Part shown: positions 38,111 to 51,190 of the stretch, in pieces | How the letters are laid out: each line of letters opens with the position of its first letter | Position numbering within the stretch: the stretch's first letter is position 1 | Source of the DNA: Numida meleagris | Taxonomy: Eukaryota; Chordata; Aves; Galliformes; Numididae | DNA length: 64,000 nt | Reading direction: 5' to 3' | Assembly: GCF_002078875.1 (NCBI RefSeq) | Contig: NC_034415.1 | Coordinates: 19,249,975 to 19,313,974 of the forward strand | Translations under genes and position numbers: made by a program | The notes under the pieces: generated by a model | Seen by the model: the letters and a program-made list of their open reading frames with translations, nothing else | Databases searched by the model: none | What the model was told of the DNA's origin: nothing

Positions 38111-40084
38111 TAATTATAGCGGCTGTTGAAATAAAGGAGATGACCTCTTCCCACAAACCTTGCCTTCTCTGCATTATTAGACATCACAGAAACAATAATT
38201 TTTCTCTGTACTGTACACAAAATTGAAAACTGAGGGATCTCAAGGTGATTTGCATCTTTTCTGTATATTAGTGCTTACGCACCTTTGAAACATAAACATT
38301 TCTTGAATGGATACATAGGTGTGCAACACTGGAATTGCAACATAAATATTTGATAGAGGAAATTAAAAATTTCCCCTTGCTGGAACTAGTAGAGGGAATT
38401 AGGTTAAAATACAATCAACACAAAATTGAAAATTTTACAGTTTTCCAAAACTATGCATCACATTGGTCATTTAGAAAATGAAACCCTGAAAAGCTGCACG
38501 TGAGCAGCTTGTTCAGTAACGTCAAATGGAAACAAGTGTGAACACCAACACTCTTTAAGCACCAAAGTTTGGTTTGGAGGAGCGTGCTCCCTCCAGTAAC
38601 GTACATGGCAGAGCAACGCAAACAAGAAACGCATAATAAATCTGCATACTTAGTAAAACTCATAAGCTTATCTTACAAGCTGGTTACATGATATATTCTC
38701 TTCAAAAACGTTATGGATAAACTTATGCCAGCCACAGTCCATCAATTTTATGAAATGATATTTAATGAATGCAGCAGATTCGCACAGCATAGGAATAACT
38801 ACAGAACCATCATGAATAATGAACGTAATGCAAGAAATATACCTCCAAGCACAGAACAAACTACCGATGACTGCATCCTCAGATTAAAAAAGAGACTGAC
38901 TTAAATAGTTATTTGCAAATATCATTCTGTAAACAAATTTGAATATAAAAGCCACACAGAGTTTGTTGCTCTTCAAATTTGTATAAAGGATTTATCATCT
39001 CTGAAATGACGATCCTTCCAAAGTACAAAGGCAAATGCGCCGAAGGTGCCAGTTTGATATACCAGAAATGCCAGGAAATAGGGCAGAATACAGCTGAGCA
39101 TAAATTGCTACCTAAAGTTATCCTTACATGAGTGATCACCGGAGAGTAAAATGTTTGTGCCTCCATTTCATGAAGATATCATGCAACCACAGTCAGTACC
39201 ATTGCCACTGCTTATTAGAAGATCATATTTGGAGAGGCTTATTGCTTCATTTATTTTACTGTTTCCAAACTGATCCAGATGGGGATCTAAAATGACTCTT
39301 CCTTTCCCCAAGCAGAAGTAAAAAATACAAAAAAAAACCCCTCCAAATAATTCTCCTCCCCATTCACAGAGCAGTTTGAAAATGAACACAAATGGATTTT
39401 CCTTTTATTTCCCAGCGTACCAAATACCTCTTTCAGGCTAGCATCACACTCTGAAAGATGAGATAGCTGATAGCGTGATCACCTGGCAGCGCTGGCTCGA
39501 AGACAGCGCTAAAGCCTCTATTTGTAAGCAGCTCAATTTGGCCCCACTTAGCAGTGTTCAATCTGAGCCTGAGAAGAGCATGGTCTGTGACTGAACCTGC
39601 AAGAGTTATGCCTTCTTGGCAAAATGTAGATTGCTCCTAGCACCTTGCTGCATTTAGCATCTCTCTGCCAGCCTGTACTCCTCATTAAAGGGGAAAGCAA
39701 ACTCACAACAAACACGAGGAAGAAATAAACAGCTCTGATGGGATGATAGCTTTTAAAAATACTTTACAGACAGGGGAGAGAGATTCCCACAGCAGAACAT
39801 GGGCAAGAGTGAGACTTAACCTCCAGCCCTAAATCTAGCTGTAGCCCTATCCTAGTGTCCATGTAAATAAGCACCAGGAAAGAGTAGGTGAAAGGAATCT
39901 GGATTTACCTCCTCCAGCTTCTAAACTAAGCACCAGCTTTAATTCAGTGGGAATGTGGAATCGGGAAGTTCCTCCCTGCGGCATTATACCACCTTAAACA
40001 GCAATTTTCATTACATAAAAAATAGTAACCGAAACTGTGAAGACATTCTTAAAAATGTTTGATTTTAAACGTACTTTAGGACCT
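38111..40084. other. non-coding stretch, nothing recognised
   Basis: Short ORFs only and no repeat family recognised. Confidence 0.45.
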
Positions 40085-40290
40085 GATGTATGAAGCCGCG
40101 TGAGGGGATGGACAGATTCAGTAACGGGAAAAAGTTCTTTGCTGAGAGCATGGTCGGGCACTGGAAACAGCTCCCAGAGATGGTGGTCATGGCCCCAAGC
40201 CGCAGAGTTCAAGAAGTGTTTGGACAATGCCCTCAGAAACACGGCTGGAATTTCAGCTGGTCCTGTACGGAACCAGGAGTGCAACATTAC
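40085..40290 (+). mobile_element. CR1 LINE 3' portion (truncated at both ends)
   Basis: The plus strand shows the CR1 order: GGTCGGGCACTGGAAACAG (family GGTCAGGCACTGGAACAGG), then CAAGAAGTGTTTGGACAATG, then GGTCCTGTACGGAACCAGGAG (family GGTCCTGTGCAGAGCCAGGAG). The terminal GGTCCCTTCCAACTC block and ATTCTATG tail are missing or decayed. Several short ORFs overlap it on both strands and are artefacts of the repeat. Confidence 0.82.
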
Positions 40291-43200
40291 CTCCACCACA
40301 TACAGATATGTTTTCTACTGGTTATAGACATACTAATGACTTTATTTGGAAGGTACTGTCTCCTATGCACAAGAAGTATCAAAAGGAAGGTACGAATTTA
40401 TGAGTGACACCAAGACAGAATGGAACAACTCGCAAAATAGTTGAAGGAGTATGAAGAGGGAAAGCAGGAGGCAAAGCAGTACTAAATGACTAGCGTGGGT
40501 GTTAATTTGACTACAGACATGTTCTCCAAATTTTTGGGTGACTAAGGTGTGTTTTAAGGGATCCCAGAGTTAATCAGAAGCTTACTCATGCGAAGCAGCA
40601 GCATATGTGGCACATAATATCAATAACTTTGCTTCTCCCTGGCTTTTTGAATGTTTCAGGAAACCAATTAAAAAAGCACAATTATAAGCAATCTGGTTAT
40701 GTCACTGCATTTCCTGAATGCTGAATCTGTCAAATGATGCTTGGACTTTGTATAACTGGGCCCACAGATGTCTCCCAGAGGAACTGAAATGTATGTAAAA
40801 AAAGATATATGAGTTTTTGTTTGGGTTCATTTGGAACAAAAAGGCTCAGTCCTTCTGCAAAACATATTTGTGAAGCCGGGAAGAAAATAAACGTGGTTGT
40901 TGCCATCTGGCTCTTTCAAAATGATCTCTGTGGAGATCTGTCTCTGTCTATGCTGCATCCATTGTCATCATATCTGACCATCCCGTGCGATGGGATTCTG
41001 GGCAAGTAGTATATAGCGTGATACTCTGAAGATTATGGAGATGATTCTCAGTGAAATATCAGCATAGCAAGACTAATGAATGAATTACATTATTTATGCC
41101 AAGTGAGAATCTGCCCTTAGGAGTGAACTGCCCATTGTTAAAGAATTTTAGAAATATACTGTAAAGTGTGCTCATCCTGCCTCTGAGATAGAAGATAAGT
41201 TAAAATGTTTTTTTTTTTTTATGAGCATTATGTACAATGTGGGGTTATTTACACCAGTTCATGAATCCTGTGTAATATGTGACCAAACACACCTACGTCA
41301 ATCTCTGTAAGAAACAGGGCTAAGAGGAAGTTGATGGGCATTGAAGAGGGAACAATTAAACATCTGTATATTAAATAGAGCTACTATAGAGTTAGCAATG
41401 ACAGTAGATAGGCAGAATGTTACTATTTCATATCATATATTCTGGGATACACAAGAAAAGAACATTGTGCACTTCAGAAGGCTCTTCTCTTTGTAGCTTT
41501 TGTCTGTGCATCTCCAGCTGCCCTTTCCCTTTATGCAGTTGTCTCTCCCCTTTTAAGGGAAAGAAAGCCCTAACAGAACCAAGCAAGCCTCACTTTCTGA
41601 TTAAAAGCACAGCAGACATCCACTCAAATAACAGGAACAATACCATGTGTTTTAGCCATCCATTCACACCATTCAAATGTTAATTCTTCACAGTCAGTGA
41701 AGAAACCACAGGAAAATGTGTTAACAATGCATTAACAACAAATGTGCCAACTAAAGACCTTTACCTGATTTGGGGAAAGGAGTGAGTTCAAAAAGTAAAA
41801 GGAATACATTCAACCAACTAGTTTCGCTTTTCCCAATTTCATATCCCATCCAAATTATAAAATTATTCAAAAACTGGACCAGCCAATGGGGAAAAAAAGC
41901 CAGACAATCAACTCCATTGAGTTCCTTCATACACCAGCAGAAGTGCTGTCAACGCTACGTTTTTACAAGTAATGTTTTATCACTCTTTGTAAAATATATC
42001 ATTAAGACTTTCAAAAAGAACCTAACGACAACAAAATCCAACAAGCAAACCAAATAACAACAAAAAAAAACATCAAACCCTGACGTAATCTTTAAGACTG
42101 CACGCAGTAACATTATTCACACACAGCTTACTTCTCTTGAAACCCCCAGATCTCGTGCTCCCAGAAAAAGATCTCTCAGATTTTAACTGCTTAATGACAT
42201 CTGAAAGCTTTCAGAGTGCTTTTCTGTCTAATATCACAAACCTAGTTACTGCTACTTAAGCATACAAAGACACGGTTAGATATGAAGGAGCCTCTACAGT
42301 GATACAACAATGAAGGGCTTAATTCACCAGGAGTTTCATCCTGAACACAGCTGCTAATTCAAAAAACCTAATTCAGGAAGTAAGAAATAAGATCCAGTGA
42401 CAGCTGATATAGGTGAACACAAGGTTACTGTTAAGTTGTCACAGAACCTACTCTTGGAAAGACTGTGAAAGTGTCCATCTTTATCTGAGCCTGAATGCCT
42501 ACTACACAACAAGACTCTTGTATGTTCACTTTTCTTCAGCATTTTGCTATAAATAACTCTGCTAGAGACACCTGGTAGCTGATTCTTTCCCTACTTTTCA
42601 GTCATCCGAAGTGAGAAGAGCTTCTACTTTCCACTCTTTAGGGATCACTTTTATATCTTTTCTTCTAATCACATCTAGTTCCTTTGCTGGAGGTTGAATT
42701 TCCTTTCACATTTTCTTCTTTAAGAAAAATGTCATTTTCCAGCTACCTCCTTTATCTCCTTTCTCTTCAAGGCACACAACTATCATCCTGCAGCTCCCTC
42801 TAAAAAAGCCCGACATTCTACATCATTGGTCATAGAACAAAACAACAGAGAATGTCCTTCCTATCATTGTTTCTGAGAGTTTCTGATCACTCTATAATGG
42901 GCAAAGGCTCTCCATTACGGTTCTCATGTCCTGAGCCAATATGACTTGTATTTTCACCTTGACATAGCAAGCACTTGAAACCAATTTTCATGAATGTTTG
43001 CTGTAAAAAGAAGCTTTGTGTGCAATTGACCAGCTTGCAGACAGCAACAGAGGCTCAGGAAGAAATTACCTAAGATCCCTGTAGGACTCAGCATTCAGGG
43101 ACAGATCCTCTGTTTGGCTTCAATGGAGCAATGCTGATGTACTCCCACACACAATCTGGCCTTGTTCTTTACAGTACTGATGTACCTAATACTTAAAAAA

Positions 43201-45537
43201 AAAATACAACACACTACAAAAAAAGAAAACCACCAAATACCACAGGTTTGTTTTTGTCCAATTCAAAGATTTTTCTTAACATTCAAACAGCTCTTCTTTC
43301 TTAAATTAAGAAAAATTTACTCTGTGTTTCAAAGCTTTTAAAAATGCAACCAAGTAATTCTATGTCAGACTGTTGGCTTAACAATTTTCTATTCAGTCTC
43401 CACGTGCAAACTCCAAGACCTTCCATTTCTGGTGCATCTCCCACAGACGCAAAGTGCTCCTTGGAAACTCTTCCAGAGATGAAGGCGGTGGAATTTCACA
43501 GTGTAGGAATAAGATCTCATATTATGTGATACTGAGTTTAAGTCTCAGAGATTTTCCTCTGGAAATACTGCAGCATTCAAAATGTAATCTTCCAACTTTG
43601 GTATTTCATTACAAAATGAGGAACTCGAGTGCTATCTGGTGCTCTTCAGACAATTCAAACGAGCTAGACTGCATCTACGTGAAAGCAACAGCCCAAAAGT
43701 TAAGGCAGTGCTTGCATTCCAGAGACCTGGATAAAACACTGTCACTGGACTTTTGTCCAAAGTTCTGGAGAAACAGATATGAACTGGAAGGTAAAACTCA
43801 GCCTCTAGTAAGACGCTCTCATGTATGTGTCTACAGGGAGTCTCCATTAACATTACAGTTGAACTTCTAAAGAGATGGCGAGACATTTTGCACAGCACTC
43901 CTCCTGGCCCATTACTTACAGTATTTTATTAGCGTTGACACCAAAAGACAACTTACGTAGTAAGAGTTTATGACAGCACAGTGCTGGTATGAGAGGACTG
44001 CTCTTCATTAAAACATATTTTCTGACATCATGTATTCTTCATTAACTTTTAAACATTTTACTAATTAGATTTCACTTTGTGAAATGGACACTAAGTAGGA
44101 TGGCTTTTATCCTGGCTCCTACTCAGTGAAAAATTATGGGATTGTGGCAGCAAATGTTAATTGAAAATACAGCAGTAGCTGAGTTCTGCTGCTGCACTTC
44201 TCTTCCTGCAGCCTTCAGTCTTGAAAAGGGCAGCCATTATTGTTTCATTCCTTTGACCTCTCATAAAGGCAGCACAGAAAGGTCAAGTTGCTCTTTTCTT
44301 TCCTCTCCTCCAGATCCTGTGAGGTTCAGACAGAGCAGCAAGCAGTCCAGACCTCTCCAAATCTCTTCTCATAGTTTTCTATTAGTGAATACCTCCCTGG
44401 ACACTCCTGATCTTACCTCCAATTTATTTTTCTCCTACTAATGCAGCCAAAATAAGGCATCTCCAAACCTCCATGCAGTGAGATTACCTCTTAATATCAA
44501 ATGCCTAACAATTCCTATGTAATAAGACATCTAAAGCAAAATACAATACAATCCCACCACAGTTTCACCCAAATTCTTGTGTTGCTGCCTTTCAGTCCCT
44601 CCATCTCTTGTTACACAAAGACAGAATAGAGGAAACAAGCAGCCGGTCCTGAAAGTTAACAAAGAGCTCCACAGGAACTACCTCCATCTTCCCACTTTGT
44701 TGTTTAAGCCTGATAACCCCAGTCAATTAAAGCTTGTGTGACCACAAACACACTGCTCGCTTGCGTGTCTGCCTCTGCCTAGTAACTCTGGATTTCACTG
44801 GGTAATTTAAAACTAATTTCATTGAAAAGTCAAAGTCTCAGAGGCATGCGTTTCATGAAGCTCAGCAGGTAGCTAATAGGAGAGAGCCCCTGCTGGTACT
44901 TGGAGTGTAGGGAAGGCAGGGATGGATCAAATTATCTCCCTGTTGTTCAGTCTGCCCAGAATCTGGGAGGAAGCAGCAAACATGTGAGCCAAGACAGATG
45001 CATTAACTGGACCAGAAATCTGCACATAACTTTAAACCAGACAAAGCATGTTCTCTTTCAACCACCTGGCAGGGCAGAGGCTGGTAGAAAATATGGGGAA
45101 GAGCTCTGAATCCAGCTTAACTTCAGAAGTTACTATAAAAAGTGCATCCAGAGACATGAGAAAGGGATGTGGATAGCGTAGAAAAAGACAGGTGAGAGAG
45201 ATATCACAGAGCAGCAGGATTTTTAAGGGACATGGCAGAATCTGGAGCTGAAGAAATGGAAAAAAAATGTAGAGTATTAATGACAAATTCATTGCTAACC
45301 AGACTTCATTATGCACATGCATAGCAATAGGGCTGTGCCTCGTGTTCCTTCACTAGCAATAAATACAGAAATCATATCGGAAAGAGCTTCTTCTATGGAT
45401 TCACTCAAATTATTTAGCTTTCAATATCAAAATCAACAGCTTCAAGTGAATCTGGAAGATGACTGCACGAATGGCCTTCTGGGGCAACAAGAACTTCAGC
45501 TTTTATTGATACCAGTGAAATTAGATAAATAAATGCA
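40291..45537. other. non-coding stretch, no gene recognised
   Basis: AT-rich with poly-T at about 41208-41220. The 138-codon ORF at 43454-43870 is within the length expected by chance and matches no family. Nothing else was recognised. Confidence 0.5.
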
Positions 45538-45734
45538 TTCACATCACATTCACATTCACCGCAGGAATGGGCTGCCCAGGGAGGTGGTTGAGCCACCGTC
45601 CCTGGAGGTGTTCAAGAAACATTTAGATATAGCGTTGAGAGACATGGTTTAGTGGGGTTATTGGTGGTAGGTGGATGGTTGGACTGGATGATCTTGTAGG
45701 TCTTTTCCAACCTAGCTAATTCTATGATTCTATG
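45538..45734 (+). mobile_element. CR1 LINE 3' end with intact tail and likely target duplication
   Basis: This is the best-preserved CR1 in the window. GGAATGGGCTGCCCAGGGAG is followed by GGTGTTCAAGAAACATTTAG, GGTTGGACTGGATGATCTTG and a tail of two ATTCTATG units. The 7-bp word AAATGCA occurs on both sides (45531-45537 and 45735-45741) and is probably the target-site duplication. Low decay suggests a relatively young insertion. Confidence 0.95.
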
Positions 45735-45741
45735 AAATGCA

Positions 45742-48700
45742 CAGCCAAATCTAGTTAATTCATAATAAATGAGTGTATCAGCACTTGCTCTGTTCAGGTG
45801 TCAACATTTTTAGGTTGAATTTGTATACAGAATTTACTAGTAAAATTTTTACTGCATTACCTTTCATACAGTACCCACAGTATTTGTGCTATTCCCTCCA
45901 GAAGTAGAACTGCCAGAGCACCCTTGTCCAGGCCTAATAAAAGCATTTGTGAAAATATGCATAGGAATCTCTGCATATAGAATCAAGCTGGTCCTCTACA
46001 GCAATATCCTCATTAATCCAAACATTTTCTTATTAAGAGATTTAGTACTCTCACTAGTGGTAATAGCATGAGAGCAGTGTCTTGTTAAGAGGAAATACAG
46101 TATCTGAGGAAAAAATGCTCCAGAGAGGAATATTTCCATGGGGCTTAGAGGTCCTTGGGACAGGATTCCAATGAGGGAGACTTTTGTGTCTCAGAAGTTG
46201 CCTCTCTTTGCCCACAAAAGAAACATGGCTGACTCTGAGTTCAATTAAATACAGCCCTTAAGCTTCATTTGCATAGGCAATGAGTTTGATGCTAATTATC
46301 CCTCATGCATTACAAGTTAGGAATAGAGGAATCTACTGCTTTTGTATAACTTGGATGTGGGTAACAGCACTTTAGACAATCCAAAGCAAACATGTTGCAT
46401 GGGTTTATCAAGTATTTGAATACAACTAGCAAATTTGTTAAGTAGCAACCAAAAAATTTGGATTAGAATTCCAGAAAGTTTAAACACGATCTGTGTCTTA
46501 ACACAAAGATGAGCAAACATTTTCAGGCAGAATAATATGGAGTTTAATTACGTAAGTAAATCTGGATCACTAAAGTAAGAAGAGAAGCATAATCTAAGCT
46601 GAAACATCTTTTTGTTCCAATAAGGAAACCATGCATTCAGCAACAAGCATACTGTGGAGTGATGCCACCTATTCTAGTGTCTGATGCACCCATACTGGTA
46701 ATGCTCCTATGAAACATGACTTCAGGCACAGGAAAATGTGTGGCACACAAGGAATTACACTGCTTCTTTCAAGTCTTCACAGCTAATACTTAATATGTAG
46801 ACTGATCACAGAATGAACATTTTAATAGTTGGTGACTTGTCATGCTGGGGCCTTCAACTGTTTGGAACAGTGGATTATTTTCAGACAGTTGCTGCTGTTC
46901 AATTATGCATTTTTGTTTTGTGATGCATATAACCTGTCACCATATTCACAAATTCAAGATTTCCCAGTGGGAAAAGTCTTAAATATAGGACTTCTATTGC
47001 TTTCATGCCTTATCAAAATGGAGGCAAGCAGCACACATGTTCAGCAACAAATACCTTGGGAAATACACTGAGTTTAATTCTGCAGTGCTCAGAAATTTTA
47101 GTATTTGCTGCTATCAATATAATAATGGTTTAAGGCAGTATGCTATGCCCAGGTCTATTCTGCATTCCAGACAGAAAATCATTTGGGGGGTGGGAAAAAA
47201 CACAGGGAGGCTACCAAATTCCAGACTAAAAGGGTAAAACACATGTCAGAAAACTTCCTCAAACGAATGAACATTAGTTTCTTTGGTTTACACTTCATCA
47301 GCCATTTCTGTGAAACCAACCAACCAAACAAACCAAAAACCAAACCAGCAACAAAACCCCGTGACCTAAGCACTAAAAAAACAGCCACCTTCTTTCAAAA
47401 CAGAAAAAGCTGCCAGTTTTGCAGCTGTCCCTTACAGCATCTGCCTGCGATGGAGCCCATCAGCAGGAACTGCAGGCACACAAAATTATCACATGCCCTT
47501 CTGGAACACTACTGACCTTGGTGCCTGCCATGCCTTCAGTTGCCTCTGACAAGTCTTTTACATGTCACACGAAGTAAAAAAAGAGACCACATGCAGGCAG
47601 TCAACTTAGATTTGCCCCATTCCACCAGAAGCTTTGATTCTTTTCATATGTTAAAAACAGAAATGCATTAAGTGACTGACAGACTGAGTCATAGTTCTTG
47701 ATATGGAGATGTACCATAAGCTAACATCACTGATGCTCACACCATATTGAAAAGTGAACCCAAACCATAGCCTCTTAGCTTGCTAGATGACATGAAGATT
47801 TTAAGCCTTACAAAAACTAAAGGTCAGGAACACCAAAATGCAGATCCAAGCTTTGTCTTGTACAGTTACCTCTATCAGTATTGTGTGGGAAAATTGAGGA
47901 AAAGGCAAAGACAGGCCACCTTTGCTTACGTGTTATTGTCCAGAGGAGAAGGATATAAAAACTGCTTTTACATTTCAAAACTTTCTTTGTTTAACATCAA
48001 AGTTACTTCCAGAAACTCCGATGAGAACTGAGACACCATTACTATGAGTGCTGAGTAGACAGTTGGTATATACTCTGATTCTGGCCTGAAGATTTCTGCA
48101 TTCCCAGACAAGATACAGATATCCAGCTCTGACAACATTTCATGCACTTCTTTTTGATTAAAAATGTGCTCAGAAAACAGTCCATTAAAACTGAACGAAA
48201 GGTCAAGTCTCCATTTGGGTAATTATCTTGTTTTCAAGAGCGATCAGAGAGAACCACGGTAACATACTGTGGATTAGTATCTGCCACCATATGGCACTTC
48301 AAAATGACAAATAGAAACAATACATATACTTTGTTAAAGAAGCAAATTGTAAGCAATTTAAAAGACTGTTTTACAAAACCAGCCTTTGGTATTAAATACA
48401 GGAAACCTGTGGGATATTTTGCTGTACGCATTGCTGTTCAGGTACAGAAAGATCCAAGTCCTGGACTTTTTTTTTTTTTAAACTTCTAATTGTTTTAGTA
48501 ATTTCCATTTCTACTGAGAAATACGTAAGATAACTCTAGCCCTAAAGACTTGATTTGCCTAAATACATGATTAAAAGGCAAAACAAAGACACTCCAATAC
48601 AAAGGTTGAGTACTTAGCCCTACTAAAAACTAAAGAAAATGAAAAATCCTACAGAATTTAATGGGCCAGAAATGTCACGTCAGGACAGCTGACTGCAAAA

Positions 48701-49242
48701 CCAAACAAATAATTCCTCCACTTCATTTCCCCTTTCCCCACATCATGAGATGGCCTTAGAAATCAAAAATACAAGAATATAAAAGGATTTTTTTTTTTTT
48801 TTACCTTTTGCTTGCTTTCAAACCACTGACATGTGCAAAGATCACTTCTGAGGATCTTCTGAAAGATGTACAGCACTTTTTTTCCCTCTTAAAAGAAAGC
48901 TCCAATGCGAGCCAGGTCATTAAGAAAAAAGTCAGGAGCAGGGCTGGCAGCATGCATGGCACACCCGTCTGAGGAACGAGTCTTGCAAAAGTGCCATGTC
49001 CTGCACGTGGGGAAGGGCAGAAAGCTTCCCAGGGCAACAGGGAGCCTCAGCCTGCAGCTCTACATGCAAATCCAAGGTGAAATTTGCTGGAAAGTCCTCT
49101 CCAGAACAACTCTTGCTGCCCTACAAAAGCCATAAATGCACCTGTAACAGGACTTGGGCATCACAGAGCCCAAGTGAGATGCCAGGAGTCTACCAAAGCA
49201 GGGCTACAGCCAGTGTAACCCTCAATAACCACAACCTCCATC
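45742..49242. other. non-coding stretch, no gene recognised
   Basis: Contains an A/C-rich low-complexity tract (CCAACCAACCAAACAAACC, about 47315-47360) and poly-T runs near 48467 and 48790. ORFs are 111 codons or fewer and unrecognised. Confidence 0.5.
47315..47360. repeat. A/C-rich low-complexity tract
   Basis: Imperfect CCAA and CAAA units. The overlapping ORFs on both strands at 47179-47515 are produced by it. Confidence 0.75.
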
Positions 49243-49419
49243 TTATCTCCTCCTGCTGCACCACTGAGAGGCGCCAGGGGACAGCCAATCCTTTGCCTTA
49301 CTTGGAGAGTGACACTCCACTTCTCCAATGAAATCCCAGATCTCAGCCCATGCCCCGCCCAGAGGAGGCTGGCTAGGCCACGGGGGGAGTGGGCGTGGCC
49401 CTCGGTCTGAGGCGGCCAT
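49243..49419 (-). other. short ORF starting at the YY1-type motif (58 codons)
   Basis: The ATG inside AAGATGGCCGCC opens MAASDRGPRPLPPWPSQPP and runs 58 codons to a TAA at 49245-49243. A consensus-like splice donor at 49302/49301 would end a coding first exon after 39 codons plus one base. The Pro-rich, low-complexity peptide resembles no family I recognise. It could be a first exon, a short upstream ORF or chance. Confidence 0.2.
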
Positions 49420-49480
49420 CTTAGCACTGCCTCGTGCCTCCGGCGGGAGGTCCTGAGGTGCAGGCGCAGACCTCTCCCAA
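49320..49480. promoter_or_regulatory. small CpG cluster, candidate bidirectional promoter
   Basis: This is an isolated GC-rich island about 150 bases long with at least nine CpGs, in a background where CpG is rare. It contains CCAAT (49325-49329), an Sp1-type GC box CCCCGCCC (49353-49360), GGGCGTGG (49391-49398) and, on the minus strand, AAGATGGCCGCC (49411-49422), the YY1-type motif common at transcription starts. On the plus strand the CCAAT box would sit about 90 bases upstream of a start near 49,415. On the minus strand the YY1 motif would mark the start. A strong minus-strand donor (CAA/GTAAGG) follows at 49302/49301. Confidence 0.5.
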
Positions 49481-50564
49481 ACACAATGAGCAGGGGTATT
49501 TCAATAAAAATCTGTGGAAACAAGCGCTAAGAACTATCACATGGAAACTGTGCAATCCTACCTTATCATTCCAATTACATTCTCCTCATCTACAAAATTG
49601 AAAGGTAATGAGCAGTATTTCCTTAAACCACATTAAATAACATTGTCAAAATGCAAATTTATTCATTAAGTATAAATGAGTATGTTAAATATTCATGAAT
49701 TGTTGCTTGCAGTATATAATTAATCCCATGTTCTGTGTGTACAAAAGCATTTAGGAGATAAAGAGTTGAGAAAACGCTGCTATAGAATGATAACATTTAA
49801 AACATGTTTTTAAAAGCAGAGGTCATCAGCCCTTCGGATCCTAAACTATTACCAGTGCTTATAACTCAGTGTATTACCTCTTCAGCATGTATACACACTT
49901 TCATGATTCAAGGCTTGCATCCCCAACCCTTGCTGTCTAATAATCTATGCAAGGAAAGAAATACTTGAGAGCGGAAGGTGCTATTAAATTATCCCATTCA
50001 CTACCAATGCAGTGAAATTAATACTCTGCTTTGCCCATTTTAAAATTTTCAAGTATTGCAAAGCTGCCCTTGAAAAATGATGCAGTTTGACTTTCTGGCT
50101 CTCCTTTTTCTGAAAAACTGCATTCTGACACTTGAAACATCACTAAGAGTGGTTGCCATTTCAATTGCCGTGAAAGATAAAACAAAGGTTTTGGCACCAG
50201 AAAAGACTGGCCTCTTTTTTTTGTTCTTTATAGCCACTTGCAGACCATAGACTATTCTGAGTTGGAAGGGACCCATAAAGATAATCAAGTCCCACTCTTG
50301 GCTCCACACAGTACCACCCAAAAATCAGACCATATGATTGAAAGAATTGTTCAGACACTTACTGAACTACAGCAAGCTCAGTACCTGTTCCACTGCCCGT
50401 CCACCCTCTCAGTGAAGAACCTTTTCCTGATATCCAACCGGAACATCTCCTGTTTCAGCTTCATGTTAAACCCTTGCTATTGTTAAACTTCATGCAGTTG
50501 GTGGTTGGCTAGATCTCTCTGCAAGACCTTTCTACCCTTGACAGAGCCAGCTGTTCCTCCTAAT

Positions 50565-50750
50565 TTAGTACCACCTGCAAACTTGCTCAAAAATAATTTC
50601 TATTCCTATCTCCAAGTCTTTTGTGAAAATGTTAAAGAGAACTGCCTCTAAAATGAAGCCCTGGGGTACCCCTCTAATGACTGGCCACCAGCCTGATGTA
50701 ACCCCATTTGCTATAACCCTTTGGGCCCAATCCATGAGCCAATTGCTCAC
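50565..50750 (-). pseudogene. CR1 ORF2 reverse-transcriptase core, dead
   Basis: The peptide includes NGVTSGWWPVIRGVPQG and then ILEAVLFNIFTKDLE. This matches the CR1 RT block [31 protein letters not shown]. The catalytic FADD that should follow is destroyed: a frame change and substitutions leave FEQVCRWY and a stop. Upstream, WLMDWAQRVIANG corresponds to the conserved W-A-Q-R segment. Confidence 0.9.
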
Positions 50751-50868
50751 TTATCACATTATATCTTTGTCTAGCTGTATGCTGGACATTTTGTCCGGAA
50801 GCATTATGGCATGCCATCCAGTAGTTTGTCACCAGTGGGCCTGGTTTCATTTCTTTCCCCCTTCAAAT

Positions 50869-51090
50869 CTAATTTAAAGCCCTATCAATCAGCACAAAAA
50901 TCCTTTTTTTCCCTCTGAGAAAGGGGTATCCCATCAGGCATCAGTAGACCTGATGCGTAGACCTTCCTATGATCAAGAAACCTAAAATTCTGCTGGTGAC
51001 ACCAGCCGTGGAGCCATGTATCAACCTCCTGGGTCTCCCTCTTCCTTTCAGTATTAATCTTTGCTACTGAAAGAAGAAAGGAAAAAAGTA
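50869..51090 (-). pseudogene. CR1 ORF1 esterase C-terminal part, dead
   Basis: CR1 ORF1 proteins carry an SGNH-type esterase domain. The segment TWLHGWCHQQNFRFLDH, then GLLMPDGIPLSQREKK, matches the C-terminal block of that domain, whose catalytic dyad normally reads D-G-V-H-L-S. Here the His is replaced by Pro (DGIPLS). A frameshift in an A-rich run follows, and the original end LIDRALN-stop can still be read in the next frame at about 50892-50869. Confidence 0.8.
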
Positions 51091-51190
51091 CCTGCAAACT
51101 CTCCCACAAATTTATGTGCCACATCCTGACTGACGCTCCATGCCCTGTTGGCCTGCTCTGTTCGCTGCGCTCCTGGTTGCAGTCAGACAA

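Larger units (their letters stand above)
50243..51190 (-). mobile_element. CR1 LINE with ORF1 end, RT core and 3' end; internal deletion
   Basis: Read on the minus strand the copy carries four parts in order. First is the C-terminal esterase part of ORF1 (about 51090-50869). Next is a short inter-ORF spacer (GATTTGAAGGGGGAAAG). Then comes the reverse-transcriptase core around GVPQG (50750-50565), and last a 3' region with GGGTGGTACTGTGTGGAGCC and GGGTCCCTTCCAACTCAG near 50250. The endonuclease and N-terminal half of RT, normally between ORF1 and the GVPQG block, are absent, so a large internal deletion has joined ORF1 to mid-RT. Stops and frameshifts show it is inactive. Confidence 0.9.

Noticed and set aside
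40090..40407. ORFs on both strands at about 40.0-40.4 kb
   Set aside because: They overlap the CR1 copy and are by-products of the repeat.
43454..43870. 138-codon plus-strand ORF
   Set aside because: No recognisable domain, signal peptide or promoter. The length is within what 64 kb read in six frames produces by chance.
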